Source of the DNA: Polyangia bacterium
GTDB taxonomy: Bacteria; Myxococcota_A; Polyangia; Nannocystales; Nannocystaceae
Assembly (NCBI GenBank): GCA_030430565.1
Contig: JAUIKS010000006.1
Location: forward strand, 292,073 to 356,072
Length of the DNA: 64,000 nt
Direction of reading: 5' to 3'
Made by a program: the position numbers and the translations under genes. Every line of letters starts with the position of its first letter. Positions within the stretch are counted from its first letter, which is position 1. Below are positions 54,094 through 62,742 of this stretch, in pieces. The notes under the pieces were generated by a model. That model did not search any database and had not been told where the DNA came from. It worked only from the letters and a program-made list of their open reading frames with translations.

Positions 54094-55848
54094 GTGTCAC
54101 TGAAGGACATCGGCTCATCCGAGCTCTGGGCCGAGATCAAGGAGTATCTCGACGCGAAGGGCGACGACGGCTGCGTGTCGCCGATGAGCACGCTGATCAA
54201 GCCCGTTCGCGTCGTGACGCTGGTCCGCCACGACACCGCCTACGTGCCTGGATCGAGTCCGTGCCCCCCGGGCAGCGTGCCGCTGCCGACGCAGGAGGGG
54301 GCGCGCGGGGGCTGCTGCGACGATGAGCTGCTCGCGCGCGTGGACGAGCGGCTCGCGAGGTTCAGCGCGCGGCGCGAGGCCCAGGATCGAGAGTTCATGG
54401 CCGAGGTGCTCGCTGCGGTCGACGCCCGCCTTCGCGCGACGACGGCGGGTGCGAGCGCGCCGAGGGCTGGGGGCGAGCTCGTTGAGTCCCAACGACTGAG
54501 CGCGCTCCTCCGCGAGCTGCTCGCGCGCGTCGAGACGCGCGAGGTCAACGCGAGGAGGGCCGCGCCCGACGACGAGGCGGCGGGTCACGGCGCGAGCGAG
54601 GTCCCCTCGAGCGCGCTGCTGCGACTCGAGGCGGCGCTCGTCGCCATGCGTCAGGAGGTCGCGATGCTGCGGGGCCAGGTCGGCGCTCGCGCGGCGGCCC
54701 CCGAGACGTCGTCAGGGACCGCCGTCGTCGCGCCAGGGCCCACGGTCGTGACGACGACGCCCCCGACGGCGAAGCCCGAGGCCGCCGGCGCGCCGGCGGA
54801 CTCCGGGCCTCGGCTGACGATCTCGAACGTCGTCGCCAGCGCGCCGGGGCAGGGGCGCGAGCCCGAGACCCGGATCGTCGAGCGCGTCCAGGAGTTCCCT
54901 GGGCCCTGGATCGCGCTGCTGCTGCTGCTGCTGTGCGCGTCGCTGTTCACCTGCGGCGTCTTCACCCACGCGACCCTGTTCCCGCCGGTGACCGCCGGGG
55001 CGACCGCCGCCGGGGATCCGTCCGCGACCCCCACGGCCGGCGAGAGCGAGGGGCGCGAGCGCGGCGTCTCGGCGAGTGAGATGTCTGTTGAGTCAGGTAT
55101 TACAAGCGTCACGGAGGCGGGGCCGACGGACTCGGCGGGGCCGACCGACTCAGCGGGGCCGACGGACTCAGCGGGCTCGGCGGGCTCGGCGGACTCGGCG
55201 GGCTCGGCGGGCGGGTCCGGTCCGGCGTCGCTCGGTGCGCTCGTCGACACCGACCAAGACGGCTTCTACGATCCGGGGCAGCCCGGCGTAAGGGACCCGC
55301 TCGTCGATCACTGCCCCAAGGTCCCGGGCCTGGCCGATAACCATGGCTGCCCGCTGCCCGACGGCGACGGCGACGGCATCCCCGACCGCGACGACGCCTG
55401 CCCGTCGGAGCCGGAGACGGTCAACGGCTTCGAGGACAAGGACGGCTGCCCCGACACGCTGCCCGACGCGATCAAGCGCTTCTCCGGCGTCATCGAGGGC
55501 ATCAAGTTTGACGTCGATCGGGCGACCCTGCGACCCGGCTCCACGCCGGTGCTCAACCGCGCCGTCAAGGTCCTCCGCGAGTACCCCAGCGTGCGGGTCG
55601 AGATCGAGGGGCACACCGACTCGACGGGCCCCTACGAGCACAACATCACGCTCTCGCGGGAGCGCGCCGAGACCGTTCGTCAGTACCTGGTCGACCACGG
55701 CGTCGCGGCGGCGCGGCTGCGCACCACGGGCTACGGGCCGGACCGACCGATCGGCGACAACTCCACGTCGCCGGGGCGCCAGCGCAACCGCAGGATCGAG
55801 TTTAAGATCCTCACGCGAGACGGGGACGTCACGGCGCGACCCGGCTGA
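54094..55848 (+). CDS. OmpA-family membrane protein with new N-terminal IKPVRV domain and calcium-repeat segment
   Basis: 584 aa, GTG at 54094 with AGGAG seven bases upstream. Residues 1-65 are the IKPVRV domain shared with the 74-aa protein. Residues 70-190 are a coiled-coil-rich cytoplasmic part (VDERLARFSARREAQDREF). One TM segment (WIALLLLLLCASLFTCGVF) lies near residue 280. A Thr/Ser-Ala-Gly-Pro repeat follows, then thrombospondin-3-like Asp repeats (DTDQDGFYDPG, DGDGDGIPDRDDAC). The C-terminus is an OmpA peptidoglycan-binding domain (IKFDVDRATLRPGS, VEIEGHTDSTG, LSRERAETVRQYLVDHGV). It would link a cytoplasmic complex to peptidoglycan. Confidence 0.85.
   Translation: MSLKDIGSSELWAEIKEYLDAKGDDGCVSPMSTLIKPVRVVTLVRHDTAYVPGSSPCPPGSVPLPTQEGARGGCCDDELLARVDERLARFSARREAQDREFMAEVLAAVDARLRATTAGASAPRAGGELVESQRLSALLRELLARVETREVNARRAAPDDEAAGHGASEVPSSALLRLEAALVAMRQEVAMLRGQVGARAAAPETSSGTAVVAPGPTVVTTTPPTAKPEAAGAPADSGPRLTISNVVASAPGQGREPETRIVERVQEFPGPWIALLLLLLCASLFTCGVFTHATLFPPVTAGATAAGDPSATPTAGESEGRERGVSASEMSVESGITSVTEAGPTDSAGPTDSAGPTDSAGSAGSADSAGSAGGSGPASLGALVDTDQDGFYDPGQPGVRDPLVDHCPKVPGLADNHGCPLPDGDGDGIPDRDDACPSEPETVNGFEDKDGCPDTLPDAIKRFSGVIEGIKFDVDRATLRPGSTPVLNRAVKVLREYPSVRVEIEGHTDSTGPYEHNITLSRERAETVRQYLVDHGVAAARLRTTGYGPDRPIGDNSTSPGRQRNRRIEFKILTRDGDVTARPG
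55076..55108 (+). repeat. Dispersed repeat, copy Q (coding linker)
   Basis: GAGATGTCTGTTGAGTCAGG with TATTAC following. It encodes Ser-Glu-Met-Ser-Val-Glu-Ser-Gly in the periplasmic linker of the OmpA protein. Confidence 0.5.
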
Positions 55849-55873
55849 GCTGGCCGACGGGGCAGGCGCGTCG

Positions 55874-56380
55874 TCACGCCTCCCAGCGCGGCGCGAGCGT
55901 CGACTCGTCGACCGCGAGCGCGCGCGGGCCGTCGACCTCGAAGCAAAGCTCAAAGCGCTTCGCGTTGCGCCGCCCGCGGGCGTCGGCGCCGGGGTAGAGC
56001 AGGACCCCGCTGAGCGCGTGTGGACCCGCGCAGAGGGAGCCCGCGAACAGCCTCGTCGTCCGCGTGAGCGAGATCGGCTGGTCATCGAGCTGAAGGTGCA
56101 GCTCATCGGGCGTGGGCCCGGCGAGCTCGATCGTCACCGCGTGACCTCGCGGCGCGCCCTCGATGCGCGCGCGGACCTGGGCGGCGATCTCCTCCGGCAT
56201 CTCCGCGATCGGGCCGCGCTCGAGGAACTGCTCGCGGCTCTGAAAGCCAGCCGTGTAGCCGCCGCCGCTTTGACACGTGTAGTCCCAGCCGACGTAGCTG
56301 AGCCCCGCGTCCGTCAAGAACAGCTCGATCCAGTGATCAGGCTCGAGATCCCATTGCCAGTCAGCTTCGCGCTCCGCCAC
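55874..56380 (-). CDS. Hypothetical protein
   Basis: 168 aa from the GTG at 56378-56380; codons upstream of it are not protein-like and no ATG is available. Segments WQWDLEPDHWIELFLTDAGL, YTCQSGGGYTAGFQSREQF, VTIELAGPTPDELHLQLDD and FELCFEVDGPRALAVD look like a two-part beta-rich soluble protein. No signal peptide. Family not recognised. Convergent with the OmpA gene (25 bp between stops). Confidence 0.55.
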   Translation of the reverse strand: MAEREADWQWDLEPDHWIELFLTDAGLSYVGWDYTCQSGGGYTAGFQSREQFLERGPIAEMPEEIAAQVRARIEGAPRGHAVTIELAGPTPDELHLQLDDQPISLTRTTRLFAGSLCAGPHALSGVLLYPGADARGRRNAKRFELCFEVDGPRALAVDESTLAPRWEA

Positions 56381-56527
56381 GTCTCCACCTACGCCTGCAA
56401 CGTCGCTGATCGTATCACGCGCTGGGGAAACCGTAACGCAGCTCTGGTTGTAATCATTTCGGCGCTCGAGCAAGGTGCGTCCGCTATCGCGCGGACCGTG
56501 ATGAGCCGCGCGCCGCATGAGCACGCC

Positions 56528-58078
56528 ATGCCGACCACGCGACGATGTCTCCCCACGCTCTCCTGCTTCGCGCTCCTCATGAGCTTCACCGCGTGCGGCG
56601 ACAGCGGCGGCACCGGCGGCAGCGACAGCGACAGCGCTCCTGACAGCGACGGCGAGACCTCGGCGGCGACGACCGTAACGAGCACGGGCGCGTCGACCGA
56701 GCCCGCGAGCACGGGCGGCAGCGACGGCGGCTCGACCGGCGGGACCACGAGCGCAGGCCCGGGGACCGACGGCTCGACCGGCGATGACTCGACGACGACC
56801 ATCGGATCTTCGGGGAGCGTCACCAGCGAGACCGAGAGCGCGACGACGACCGGCGAGCCGGGGGCGGTGTGCGGAGACGGCGTGGTCGAGGGGTCCGAGG
56901 CCTGCGACGACGGCAACGATCAGGACGACGACGCCTGCGCCAACGACTGCACGCGGGTGCCGTGCGCGCAGCAGCAGCCCGACAACCCCGTGACCGCGTT
57001 GAGCGGGACGCTCGGCTACCTCTGGGTCCCCAACTCGGGTCAGGACAGCGTCTCCAAGATCGACACGACGACCGGCGAAGAGGTCGCGCGCTACCGCGTT
57101 AAGGGCGGCGGGCCCGCGCGCGTTTCGGTCAACCTGCACGGTGACGTCGCCGTGGCGAGCCGGTATCCCGGGGCGGTCACGAAGATACTCGGGGACCCCG
57201 CGAGCTGCCCCGATGTCAATCAGAACGGTCAGGTCGACACCTCCGGCGGCCCCGACGAGCTGCTCCCGCTCGGCGCGGACGAGTGCGTGGCCTGGACGCA
57301 GGTGATCCCCTCCCCCGAGACGCAGGCGGGTCCACACGCGCTCGCGTGGCAGGGCGGGGCGCCCGACCCGGTGACCTGCGAATTCCCGGAGCCGAAGCTC
57401 TGGGTCGGCTGGCGCGACGATGAACTCACGGCGCACATCCAGCTCCTCGACGGCGCCGACGGCTCGACGCTGGGCGCGGCCGAGCACCCCGACTGGAGCG
57501 AGTACTGGGGTCCGTATACGGGCGTGGTCACGGCCGAGGGCGACTTCCTCGCGAACGGGGTCGACTACGCGCCGACCGTCCTCGTCAACGCCGACGACTA
57601 CTCGATCACGGACCTCGGGCTCCCCGAGGGCTCGCAGTGTATGCAGGACGTGACGCTCGACCGCAACGGCGACGCGTGGTTCGGCGACTACTGCAACGGC
57701 GGCGTCAGCCTTTACGACGTCGAGGACGACGAGTGGATCAACATCCCGGGCGAGGCCGGCGAGGGCGTGCTCGGCGTGGCGGCAGACGGCGAGGGCAACA
57801 TCTGGGCGGCGGGCTGGCAGCCCTGTCGCTTGGTGCAGATCGATGTCGAGACGCGGACGATCCTCAACGAGGAGATCGAGATCCCCGGCTGCGCCTACGC
57901 GCTCGGCGTCAGCGTCGACGTCGACGGCGACGTGTGGGTGCTCGACCGCGACAACGAGGAGCTCTACGAGATGGATCCCGACACGTACCAGATCAAGAGC
58001 GTCGTCAGCGGCCTGGTCGAGCCCTACGCCTACTCGGGGATGACCGGCGTCGCGCTGATGTATCAGCACGGCGGCTGA
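56528..58078 (+). CDS. Lipoprotein with DUF4215 repeat and beta-propeller
   Basis: 516 aa. ATG at 56528 (56501 also in frame). Signal peptide with lipobox SFTAC. A Ser/Thr/Gly linker of about 90 residues follows, then one DUF4215 Cys repeat (GDGVVEGSEACDDGNDQDDD, then CANDC). The last 370 residues form a virginiamycin-B-lyase-like beta-propeller (LGYLWVPNSGQDSVSKIDT, GDVAVASR, GDAWFGDYCNGGVSLYD, GNIWAAGWQPCRLVQID and GDVWVLDRDNEELYEMD). Propellers of this type bind ligands; catalytic residues of true Vgb are not evident. Likely surface-exposed. Confidence 0.82.
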   Translation: MPTTRRCLPTLSCFALLMSFTACGDSGGTGGSDSDSAPDSDGETSAATTVTSTGASTEPASTGGSDGGSTGGTTSAGPGTDGSTGDDSTTTIGSSGSVTSETESATTTGEPGAVCGDGVVEGSEACDDGNDQDDDACANDCTRVPCAQQQPDNPVTALSGTLGYLWVPNSGQDSVSKIDTTTGEEVARYRVKGGGPARVSVNLHGDVAVASRYPGAVTKILGDPASCPDVNQNGQVDTSGGPDELLPLGADECVAWTQVIPSPETQAGPHALAWQGGAPDPVTCEFPEPKLWVGWRDDELTAHIQLLDGADGSTLGAAEHPDWSEYWGPYTGVVTAEGDFLANGVDYAPTVLVNADDYSITDLGLPEGSQCMQDVTLDRNGDAWFGDYCNGGVSLYDVEDDEWINIPGEAGEGVLGVAADGEGNIWAAGWQPCRLVQIDVETRTILNEEIEIPGCAYALGVSVDVDGDVWVLDRDNEELYEMDPDTYQIKSVVSGLVEPYAYSGMTGVALMYQHGG

Positions 58079-58223
58079 GCGCGCTCTCGGGCGTCTCTGG
58101 GGTCACCGGGCGATCAGGCCAGGCCCCCCGCGATCGTGGAAAATTTCGCCGTGGAGGTGGAGGTGTGCGATCGCGCCCGCGGGCGCGTGATCGGAGCCGC
58201 CGAGCCGGAGTTTCGAACGGTCG

Positions 58224-58256
58224 GTTTCGATATGTCTATTAAACCATGTTGTCTCA
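58224..58256 (+). repeat. Dispersed repeat, copy R upstream of the hybrid kinase
   Basis: GATATGTCTATTAAACCATG followed by TTGTCTC. Intergenic between the propeller lipoprotein and the hybrid histidine kinase, about 80 bp before the kinase start. Confidence 0.5.
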
Positions 58257-58332
58257 GCGCCCCGAGCGCGGCGCGTCGGTGGTCAGTGAGGCGATAGGTA
58301 GGTGCAGGTCACGCTGGGTCTCGCGCGAGAGA

Positions 58333-61137
58333 ATGACGTACTCTCTGCAGGCGACCCGCGAGGTAGTGATGAGCAGTAGCGACGGACTCCGCGTGCCGTG
58401 GAGCGTAGAATTGGGGCAGGAGCGCCTCCGGCGATTCTTCATCTCCGCGGACGCCTTCGTCTGCTACGAGGCCAGGCCCCCGATCCCGATCTCCCTCCCC
58501 GCCGAGGACATCGTGGAGCGCCTGCTGCACGCGGCGCCGATCCTCGAGTGCAATGATGCCTACGCCGGCGCCGTCGGCACGGCGTCGCCTGGTGAGCTGC
58601 TGGGCAAGACGCTGGCCGAAATCCTGCCCTGGGCGCATGACCGTGCTCGCAAGGTGCTCCGTGATATGGCCGCCTCCAACTGGGTCGTGACCGGCCGCAA
58701 GACGACGTTGACCTCGTCCGACGGGCGCGTCACCCACGGCCGGCTCTACGCCTACGGCGAGATCGAGGACGGCGTCCTGCGACGGCTGTGGGGGTCTTGG
58801 CAGGACGTCACCGCCGAGTTCGAGGCCACGGAGGCCGCCCGTATCGCGCAGGCCCAGCTCACCGCCGCGTTCCAGCACGCCCCGGTGGGCATGGCCATCA
58901 TCTCCATACGCGAGAATCGTTACATCCAGGTCAACGACGCGCTGTGCGAGTTCTTGGAGATGAGCGCCGAGGAGCTGCTGGCCGTCGACGACCCGGTGGC
59001 GTTCTCGTACAGCGTCACCCATCCCGACGACGTCCCCCTCGAGGTGGAGCGCTTCGACGCCTTGTTGGCCGGGCGCGCCCAGAAGATCGACTTCGAGAAG
59101 CGCTTCATCCTGCGCAACGGCAAGCGCCGGACCGGTCGGTTGAGCGGCTCCCTCACCCGGCTGCCCGACGGCACCCCGGACATGGCGTTCCTTCAGGTCG
59201 TCGACCTGACCGAGCGCAAGGAGGTGGAGGCCAAGTACGAGCGGGAGCAGGCGCTGCGCCGAATGGCCTTCGAGAACGGACCGCTCGGGGTCTCGGTGTA
59301 CGACGTGGTCCTCGGGCGCTGGGTGGAGCTGAATGAACGCTTCGCGGAGTTTGTGGGGCGGTCGCGGGAGGAGCTGCTCAACGAGCCCTCCGCCGAGGAG
59401 TTCCTCCGCGGTATCATTCACCCCGAGGATTTGGCCCGCGAGGCCGAGTTGATCAAGCAGCAGTTCGGCGGCGAGCTGAGTAGCTACGCGTCCGAGAAGC
59501 GCTACATCATCCCCGGGGTGGGGATCCGGTGGGGCCGGGTTCACTCCTCCCTCATCCAGGAGTTCGGCCACAAGCCCCGCTACATCGTCACGCACGTCGT
59601 AGACACCACCGACGCGGTTCGTGCCGCCGAGCAGCATCAGCGCCGCGCCGAGCAGTTCGCGCTGGCCGAGGAGCTGGTGGACTTCGGGACCTGGACGGTG
59701 AACACCGAGACCTTCGAGACCACCTTCAACCCCGGCGCCATACGCCTCTACGGCCTCGACCCCGAGAGCAACCCGGTCCCCCTGTCGACCCTCACCTCGT
59801 CCATCCACCCCGAGGATCTCGACGAGTGCTTGGCGAACCTCGAGAAGGCCTTCAAGGGGGAGGACATCGTCCACTCCACTTTTCGGTACACCCGACCCGG
59901 GCACGACACCCGCTGGCTGTACGTGAAGATGCGGACGACCTTCGACGCAGATGGCCGGCCGCTGCGCGCCGTCGGCGCTACCGTCGACATCACGACCTTC
60001 AAGCGCCAGGAGGCCGAGCATCAGCGGCTGACCCGCAAGCTGCGCAAGCGACAGCACATGGAGACGCTGGGCACGCTCGCCGGAGGCGTGGCCCACGACT
60101 TCAACGGCGTCCTGGCGTCGATCCAGGGATCGGTGGAGCTGCTCGGCATGCGCGTGCCCCTGGACGACGTGGCCATGCGTCAGCTCTCCCGGGTGATGAC
60201 CGCGGTGCGCAGAGGATCGGACCTGGCCGATCAGCTGCTGACCTTCGCCCGACAGAAAGAGGGGGTCCCCCGGGCCATCGATCTCAACGCACATGTCCGA
60301 GAGACCCTCTCGCTGCTGGCGCGAGTGATCCCCGCCGGGATCGGGATCTCGAAGTCGCTGGGGGTCGGCCTCCCGCCCGTGGAATTCGATCCAGGGCAGC
60401 TCAACCAGGTCCTGATGAACCTGCTGATCAACGCCCGGGACGCCATGCCGAAGGGCGGGCGCCTCACCGTCGAGACGCGGACCGCCGCGTCCGGCCACGT
60501 CGAGCTGCTGGTGACGGACACCGGCGTGGGCATGTCGCAGGAGGTGCAAGCCCGCATCTTCGAGCCGTTCTTCACCACGAAGGGCCCGGAGCGCGGGACC
60601 GGGCTGGGGCTGTCCACCGTGTACGCCATCGTCGAGCAGGCCCAGGGCGAGCTCCTGGTCCAGAGCGCGCCAGGAGAGGGCTCCACGTTCACGGTGCGTC
60701 TGCCGGCGAGCGCGTGGACCAAGCTCTCCGCGCTGGGCACCGAGGAGGAGGAGGAGGGGCCGCCCCTCGTGCTGCTGCTCGAGGACGACGCGGACCTGCG
60801 TGACCTGCTCTGCGACGCCTTGGGCACCGACGGCGTGTCGGTGCGCGCCTTCGCGACGCCCGATGACCTGCTGGCCGCGACCGCGGAGGAGAGTCGACAC
60901 CCGGCGCTGCTGATCACGGACGTCGTGCTGCCCGGCCAGAACGGGGTGGAGCTGTCCCGGGCCCTGAGAGACCGCTACCCAGCGCTGCGAACGATCTTCA
61001 TCTCCGGGTACACCCGCAGCGCGCTGGTCGATGGCTGGAAGCTAGACCCGGACGCGCCCTTCATCCGCAAGCCCTTCGGCGTGCGTGATCTGCTGCGCGC
61101 GATCCGTGAGGTGCAGCCCACGCTGTCCGCGCGCTGA
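58333..61137 (+). CDS. Multi-PAS hybrid sensor histidine kinase
   Basis: 934 aa from the ATG at 58333; ATG at 58369 and a longer frame from 58246 are alternatives. Four PAS domains span roughly residues 40-570 (AFQHAPVGMAIISIRENRYIQ and FENGPLGVSVYDVV mark two starts; PAC-type motifs HPDDVPLEVERF and HPEDLAREAEL). HisKA H-box GGVAHDFNGVLASI (His at 60094-60096; HDFNN is usual), ATPase N-box NLLINARDAM, G1 DTGVGM, G2 GTGLGLSTV. C-terminal receiver: LLLEDDADLRDLL, phospho-Asp in LLITDVVLPGQNGVEL, Lys in FIRKPFG. No TM, so cytosolic; it senses redox, light or a ligand through PAS. Confidence 0.92.
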   Translation: MTYSLQATREVVMSSSDGLRVPWSVELGQERLRRFFISADAFVCYEARPPIPISLPAEDIVERLLHAAPILECNDAYAGAVGTASPGELLGKTLAEILPWAHDRARKVLRDMAASNWVVTGRKTTLTSSDGRVTHGRLYAYGEIEDGVLRRLWGSWQDVTAEFEATEAARIAQAQLTAAFQHAPVGMAIISIRENRYIQVNDALCEFLEMSAEELLAVDDPVAFSYSVTHPDDVPLEVERFDALLAGRAQKIDFEKRFILRNGKRRTGRLSGSLTRLPDGTPDMAFLQVVDLTERKEVEAKYEREQALRRMAFENGPLGVSVYDVVLGRWVELNERFAEFVGRSREELLNEPSAEEFLRGIIHPEDLAREAELIKQQFGGELSSYASEKRYIIPGVGIRWGRVHSSLIQEFGHKPRYIVTHVVDTTDAVRAAEQHQRRAEQFALAEELVDFGTWTVNTETFETTFNPGAIRLYGLDPESNPVPLSTLTSSIHPEDLDECLANLEKAFKGEDIVHSTFRYTRPGHDTRWLYVKMRTTFDADGRPLRAVGATVDITTFKRQEAEHQRLTRKLRKRQHMETLGTLAGGVAHDFNGVLASIQGSVELLGMRVPLDDVAMRQLSRVMTAVRRGSDLADQLLTFARQKEGVPRAIDLNAHVRETLSLLARVIPAGIGISKSLGVGLPPVEFDPGQLNQVLMNLLINARDAMPKGGRLTVETRTAASGHVELLVTDTGVGMSQEVQARIFEPFFTTKGPERGTGLGLSTVYAIVEQAQGELLVQSAPGEGSTFTVRLPASAWTKLSALGTEEEEEGPPLVLLLEDDADLRDLLCDALGTDGVSVRAFATPDDLLAATAEESRHPALLITDVVLPGQNGVELSRALRDRYPALRTIFISGYTRSALVDGWKLDPDAPFIRKPFGVRDLLRAIREVQPTLSAR

Positions 61138-61272
61138 GCGACCACGCGCTCGCGCGGACGATCGGCGTGGGGCGAAAAAACATTGCGCGAGCGGTGATCC
61201 GATCGGCGTCGGCGGGCTCTATCGGGTGGCGTCGCTATGACGCTGACTCAATCCGACCAAGGAAACACTCCG

Positions 61273-62601
61273 ATGACCGAGCTATTCACCCCCGCGCGCG
61301 CCCACCTCAACACGCTCCTGCTCCGCCGACTCGCCCCCTTCGCGCTGACCGCCCTCACGCTCGCCGCGTGCACCGACGAGGCGACCGAGCGACTCGATTT
61401 TGAGGCCGAGCAGGCCGCCGCCGAGCGCGTCCGCAGCGCGATCGACAACGGCGACGGCACCTGGTCGTACGCGCTCGCTGAGGACTTCGACCCGCAGCAG
61501 CGGGTAAAGGGGAAGATCATCACCTGGCGTTATGACGGTCAGGCTACGTTCTCAAGCTCGCCCACGTTTGGCGGCGAGCGGACCTTCGTCGTCCCCGAGC
61601 CCGAGCCGCTCGATCCCCTCGATCAGCTGATGAAGATGCGACGGGTCGACCGCGACGGTCGCGTGTGGGTGGTCGACTCGGTCGACCACGAGGCGTGGCG
61701 CAATGCGCTCGCCACCCACCCCGACGAGGACGAGGGCGACGACGCGGACCTGCTGCCGCTGCGCTCCGTCCCGATGGAGGCGCCCTTCGAACCGGGGGAA
61801 CTCGTGCGCTGGACCCCGGCCTCGTGGACCCACAGCGACTGCGTCCCCGGCGGCGGCCTCCTGACGCCGAACGAGCTGCACTTATGGGAAGGTGAGAGCC
61901 GCAACGAGATCCACAGCGGTCACACCGCGCGTCAGCAGACCGCGGTCCGGGTGAGGGTGAACGGTTCGAACGTCTGCTCCGCCGTGATCCTGCGGCAGGA
62001 CCAGGTGCTCACCGCGGCGCACTGCGTCAGCGACGACTCCAACAACCCCATCGACGTCAACACCGTCGATGTCTGCCGCGACGACATCAGCGGCTGCATC
62101 GACGCCGACGACATCGACTTCTCCTCGTCCTACGGCGGTGGGAGCGGGAGCGGCGGCGGCACGGACTTCTCCGACGACTGGGCGATCATCGAGCTAGAGG
62201 AGACGTGGTCCGAGGCGGGCTACGGGACCGCGGAGGACATGGACCTCTCGTCGGCGAGCGACACGACGCTGGGCAACCTGAGCAAGGTCCACAACCTCGC
62301 GTTCCCGGGCTACCTGCCGGGCTGCACGCTCTCCTCGGGCTCGACGCTGATCCACAACGCGGAGGATGAGCCGATCGCCACGATCACCAGCAAGCGCCTC
62401 AAGCTCAAGCTCGACGGCTCGGCCGGGCACTCGGGCAGCCCGATCTACTACTGCCCCGAGGGCGATAACGATGTCTGCGGCGGCGGCGAGCTGGGCTTCG
62501 TGATCGGCGTGTTCGCCGGCTGGAACAGCGGCACGAAGCGGCACGTGGGGCCCAAGGCCTCCTCGTTCCGCTCCGCCGCGATCGCGTTCATGGACGACTG
62601 A
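61273..62601 (+). CDS. Trypsin-like serine protease lipoprotein
   Basis: 442 aa. ATG at 61273 preferred (61237 adds 12 residues); signal peptide LAPFALTALTLAAC with lipobox Cys. After a propeptide-like 200 residues, the trypsin fold shows His in LTAAHCVSDD, Asp in DDWAIIELEE and the nucleophile Ser in SAGHSGSPIYYC (GxSGSP, with His before Ser-Gly). The triad is complete, in the S1 chymotrypsin/glutamyl-endopeptidase style. Likely anchored outside the cell and used in nutrition or maturation of surface proteins. Confidence 0.88.
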   Translation: MTELFTPARAHLNTLLLRRLAPFALTALTLAACTDEATERLDFEAEQAAAERVRSAIDNGDGTWSYALAEDFDPQQRVKGKIITWRYDGQATFSSSPTFGGERTFVVPEPEPLDPLDQLMKMRRVDRDGRVWVVDSVDHEAWRNALATHPDEDEGDDADLLPLRSVPMEAPFEPGELVRWTPASWTHSDCVPGGGLLTPNELHLWEGESRNEIHSGHTARQQTAVRVRVNGSNVCSAVILRQDQVLTAAHCVSDDSNNPIDVNTVDVCRDDISGCIDADDIDFSSSYGGGSGSGGGTDFSDDWAIIELEETWSEAGYGTAEDMDLSSASDTTLGNLSKVHNLAFPGYLPGCTLSSGSTLIHNAEDEPIATITSKRLKLKLDGSAGHSGSPIYYCPEGDNDVCGGGELGFVIGVFAGWNSGTKRHVGPKASSFRSAAIAFMDD

Positions 62602-62742
62602 GCGCGCCGCCTCGCGTCGGCGGCGGGGTGTCGAGCCCCGCGCGCCGACGCGCGCAGGAGCTCGGCGCCGAGGCGCCGATCGAGGTGAGCTCGGCTGCGA
62701 CCGCCGCGTCAACTCGATCGACCCCATGGTCAGCTCCCATGA

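Noticed and set aside
57000..58069. Long minus-strand frame reaching from 58069 to 55874
   Set aside because: Only its last part (from 56380) reads as protein; the rest is antisense to the beta-propeller lipoprotein.
58309..60900. 863-codon frame opposite the hybrid histidine kinase
   Set aside because: Antisense shadow of a gene with complete PAS, HisKA, HATPase and receiver motifs; no recognisable protein features of its own.
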